From Prochlorococcus sp. AG-670-M15 (GTDB taxonomy: Bacteria; Cyanobacteriota; Cyanobacteriia; PCC-6307; Cyanobiaceae): a stretch of 64,000 nucleotides of DNA. The notes beneath the pieces were generated by a model. That model saw only the letters and a program-made list of their open reading frames with translations. It was not told the origin of the DNA and did no database searches. The DNA is taken from positions 1 through 64,000 of the forward strand of contig QCSV01000001.1 of NCBI GenBank assembly GCA_003211415.1. Reading direction: 5' to 3'. Position numbers and translations under genes: made by a program. Below are positions 61,349-64,000 of this stretch, one piece after another (the first letter of the stretch is position 1; each line of letters begins with the position of its first letter).

Positions 61349-61639
61349 ATGTCTGAATACAGAGATTCGTCTTCAAATAATCTTTTATCATTAATAAGCG
61401 GTGCTTTTATTGGAGCAGCAGGTTTAGCTTGGTGGTTAATATCCGAAGCAGACAAAAGAAAGGAGGAAAAAAAACAAAAAGCAATGATGTATTCCTCCAG
61501 GATTCAAGACGGCTCTGAAGCGATTGATTCAAATGAAAATATAAATGAAGTTGAAGGAGAGAATCTAGAGAAGAAAGTTGAGCAACTTAATTCTGCAATT
61601 GCTGATGTGAGGAAGCAACTTGAAGAGTTGGGCCAATAG
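61349..61639 (+). CDS. Membrane-anchored coiled-coil-like hypothetical protein
   Basis: NLLSLISGAFIGAAGLAWWLISEADKRKEEKKQK...NLEKKVEQLNSAIADVRKQLEELGQ. Confidence 0.65.
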   Translation: MSEYRDSSSNNLLSLISGAFIGAAGLAWWLISEADKRKEEKKQKAMMYSSRIQDGSEAIDSNENINEVEGENLEKKVEQLNSAIADVRKQLEELGQ

Positions 61640-61663
61640 AATAAAAAAGGTTCTTAAATAAGT

Positions 61664-63337
61664 ATGAATAAACTCAGATCATCTGCAATAACCCAAGGTG
61701 TGCAAAGATCCCCTAACAGATCGATGTTAAGAGCTGTTGGATTTAATGATGAAGATTTTAATAAACCTATTATTGGAGTTGCAAATGGATACAGCACCAT
61801 AACACCATGCAATATGGGTTTAAATAAGTTAGCTCTAAAAGCTGAAGAGTCAATAAAAAGATCAGGTGGGATGCCTCAGATGTTTGGGACTATAACAGTA
61901 AGTGATGGCATTTCTATGGGAACAGAGGGCATGAAATATTCCCTAGTTTCAAGAGAAGTTATTGCTGATTCAATTGAAACAGCATGCAATGCTCAGAGTA
62001 TGGATGGAGTACTTGCTATAGGTGGATGTGACAAAAACATGCCGGGTGCCATGATTGCAATTGCAAGAATGAATATTCCCTCAATTTTCATTTATGGAGG
62101 GACAATAAAGCCTGGGAAATTGCATGGAGAAGATCTTACTGTTGTTAGTGCATTTGAAGCTGTTGGACAATTAACATCAGGCAAAATTAATGAAGAAAGG
62201 TTAATCCAAGTTGAGAAAAATTGTATTCCTGGTGCTGGTAGTTGTGGAGGGATGTTTACAGCTAATACAATGTCTGCGGTTATTGAAGTATTAGGCTTAA
62301 GTCTTCCTCACAGTTCCACTATGGCGGCTGAAGATCTTGAAAAAGAAATAAGTGCAGATAAAAGTGCTGAAATATTAGTCTCTGCAATAGAAAAAGATAT
62401 AAGACCTCTAGACCTAATGACTAAGAAAGCATTTGAAAATGCAATATCTGTAATTATGGCAATTGGCGGATCAACAAATGCGGTATTGCACATCTTAGCT
62501 ATTGCGAATACTGCAGGAATAGATATCAATATTAATGATTTTGAGAGAATCAGACAAAAAGTACCCGTTATTTGTGACCTTAAACCGAGTGGTAAATATG
62601 TGACGGTAGATCTTCATAAGGCAGGTGGGATTCCACAAGTAATGAAAATACTTTTGAATGCAGGATTAATTCATGGCGATTGCAAAAACATTGAAGGAAA
62701 AACTATCTCAGAATACTTACAGAATATTCCAGATAAGCCTCCAACAAATCAAAATGTCATAAGAGATTTAGATGAACCTCTTTATAAAAAAGGACATTTA
62801 GCGATATTAAAAGGTAACTTAGCGAGCGAAGGTTCTGTAGCCAAAATTAGCGGAGTAAAAAACCCTGTATTAACAGGTCCAGCAAAGATTTTTGAAAGTG
62901 AAGAGGATTGTTTAAAATCGATTTTAAATAACGATATCAAAGCTGGTGATGTTGTTGTTATTAGAAACGAAGGCCCTGTAGGAGGTCCAGGCATGAGAGA
63001 AATGTTAGCTCCAACATCTGCAATTGTTGGTCAAGGACTAGGAGAGAAGGTAGCTTTAATTACCGATGGCAGATTTAGCGGTGGTACTTATGGTCTTGTT
63101 GTGGGTCACATAGCTCCGGAGGCTGCTGTTGGAGGAAATATTGCTCTAATAAAACAAGGTGATTTAATTACAGTAGATGCTGTTAAACAACTAATTGAAG
63201 TTAATTTATCAGACGAAGAATTAGAAAAAAGAAAAAAGGCTTGGGTAAAACCTATACAAAAATACAAAAGGGGAATTCTTTCAAAATATTCGAGAATCGT
63301 AAGCACATCAAGTTTAGGGGCTGTTACTGATTTATAA
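61664..63337 (+). CDS. ilvD: Dihydroxy-acid dehydratase
   Basis: [79 protein letters not shown]. Confidence 0.98.
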   Translation: MNKLRSSAITQGVQRSPNRSMLRAVGFNDEDFNKPIIGVANGYSTITPCNMGLNKLALKAEESIKRSGGMPQMFGTITVSDGISMGTEGMKYSLVSREVIADSIETACNAQSMDGVLAIGGCDKNMPGAMIAIARMNIPSIFIYGGTIKPGKLHGEDLTVVSAFEAVGQLTSGKINEERLIQVEKNCIPGAGSCGGMFTANTMSAVIEVLGLSLPHSSTMAAEDLEKEISADKSAEILVSAIEKDIRPLDLMTKKAFENAISVIMAIGGSTNAVLHILAIANTAGIDININDFERIRQKVPVICDLKPSGKYVTVDLHKAGGIPQVMKILLNAGLIHGDCKNIEGKTISEYLQNIPDKPPTNQNVIRDLDEPLYKKGHLAILKGNLASEGSVAKISGVKNPVLTGPAKIFESEEDCLKSILNNDIKAGDVVVIRNEGPVGGPGMREMLAPTSAIVGQGLGEKVALITDGRFSGGTYGLVVGHIAPEAAVGGNIALIKQGDLITVDAVKQLIEVNLSDEELEKRKKAWVKPIQKYKRGILSKYSRIVSTSSLGAVTDL

Positions 63338-63358
63338 ATCAGCTCAAAGTTTATTTTC

Positions 63359-63745
63359 TTAATCAATAAAACTTTTTATCCTATTTGCTAAATTTTCCAA
63401 TCTAGAGCTGTATTTTGGTGAGTTGCACTTTTTCCCATTATTGCTATCAATCCATAATATTTTAACTCCACACCATAATATTGGTTCATCAGGGAAATTA
63501 AGCTTAGAGATTACTAAAACCAACTCTTTATTTGATTTAAAAAGTTCTAATTCAAGATCATAAATTTCTAATCTTTTACCTTCTTTATCTCGACATAAGA
63601 TATTAACTGTTAAATCAATATCTTCTTCTTCGAATTCGTATTCACCATTTATTTTTACTACAGAATGAACAAAAGGTTTATTTGTTAAATCTGCTGACTT
63701 AGCGATTAAGCTCTCTATATTTTTAGGTGAATTTTCAAATAACAC
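63359..63745 (-). CDS. Hypothetical protein (128 aa, GTG start)
   Basis: ORF MLFENSPKNIESLIAKSADLTNKPFVHSVVKINGEYEFEEEDIDLTV...; overlaps the 3' end of the upstream CIA30 gene. Confidence 0.6.
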   Translation of the reverse strand: MLFENSPKNIESLIAKSADLTNKPFVHSVVKINGEYEFEEEDIDLTVNILCRDKEGKRLEIYDLELELFKSNKELVLVISKLNFPDEPILWCGVKILWIDSNNGKKCNSPKYSSRLENLANRIKSFID

Positions 63746-64000
63746 TTATTGATTTAATTAAAACTTTTATTGAACCCTGTTTAAATTCATTATTAAGTAA
63801 TCCATCATCTCCAAACTTAGAGTGTAGTAGTTGCAATCTTTTAATTTTAGATGGCTTAAATTTAAAAGGAAAACGTACTTTATTAGCTCTTACTGAAGGT
63901 TTTAGCTCACTAAAAGGAATTTGAACATTTGTTGTTCCAAATTTTTTTGTTGGAAATGATTTAATCCACCTGAGACCACCTGGAATAAATTCGGTTAGTC
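63735..64000 (-). CDS. CIA30-family protein, partial (runs off the right edge)
   Basis: Reverse reading ...LTEFIPGGLRWIKSFPTKKFGTTNVQIPFSELKPSVRANKVRFPFKFKPSKIKRLQLLHSKFGDDGLLNNEFKQGSIKVLIKSISVI*; CIA30 C-terminal pattern. Confidence 0.7.
   Translation of the reverse strand, partial: LTEFIPGGLRWIKSFPTKKFGTTNVQIPFSELKPSVRANKVRFPFKFKPSKIKRLQLLHSKFGDDGLLNNEFKQGSIKVLIKSISVI

Noticed and set aside
1-64000. CRISPR arrays, IS elements, prophage or toxin-antitoxin/defence modules
   Set aside because: No regularly spaced repeats, transposase, integrase, Cas, restriction or abortive-infection motifs were recognised.

Overview
AT-rich (~30% GC by eye), gene-dense window with cyanobacterial content and gene order typical of a high-light Prochlorococcus chromosome; the taxonomic call is inference from gene families, with no search run. 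Recognisable blocks: dnaE (partial)-gatA-DUF1816-rlmB-mrnC-STAS-carA-trpD; msrA and tRNA-Pro(GGG); uppP; a glucosylglycerate gene set (glycerate kinase, HAD phosphatase, GH13 sugar phosphorylase, divergent gpgS); a complete urease locus (ureABCDEFG) with the urea ABC transporter urtABCDE and an NtcA-type promoter; a loose 28.5-34.9 kb stretch rich in microproteins, with an RHH-like regulator, a Rieske oxygenase and an orphan ABC ATPase; an iron-related block (Crp-family regulator, ferritin, FbpC-like ATPase) with three related Fur-like boxes; then housekeeping and poorly characterised cyanobacterial genes (hisA, DUF3685, F420-ligase-like, ruvX, DUF3727, proB, lpxD, leuB, prk, accD, class I and II aldolases, purQ/purS, CobW GTPase, ilvD, partial CIA30). 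Best leads: (1) a STAS-domain gene at 5677-6042 with no ATG/GTG/TTG start, apparently initiating at ATA or ATC behind a GGAGG; (2) a Fur-like motif family (TGATAATGARAATC) controlling a Crp regulator, ferritin and an unlisted 40-aa Lys/Cys-rich microprotein; (3) a PPC/DUF296-glutaredoxin fusion; (4) a decayed secreted-protein pseudogene; (5) an RHH-like gene with a candidate operator. No CRISPR array, transposase, integrase or prophage was seen.
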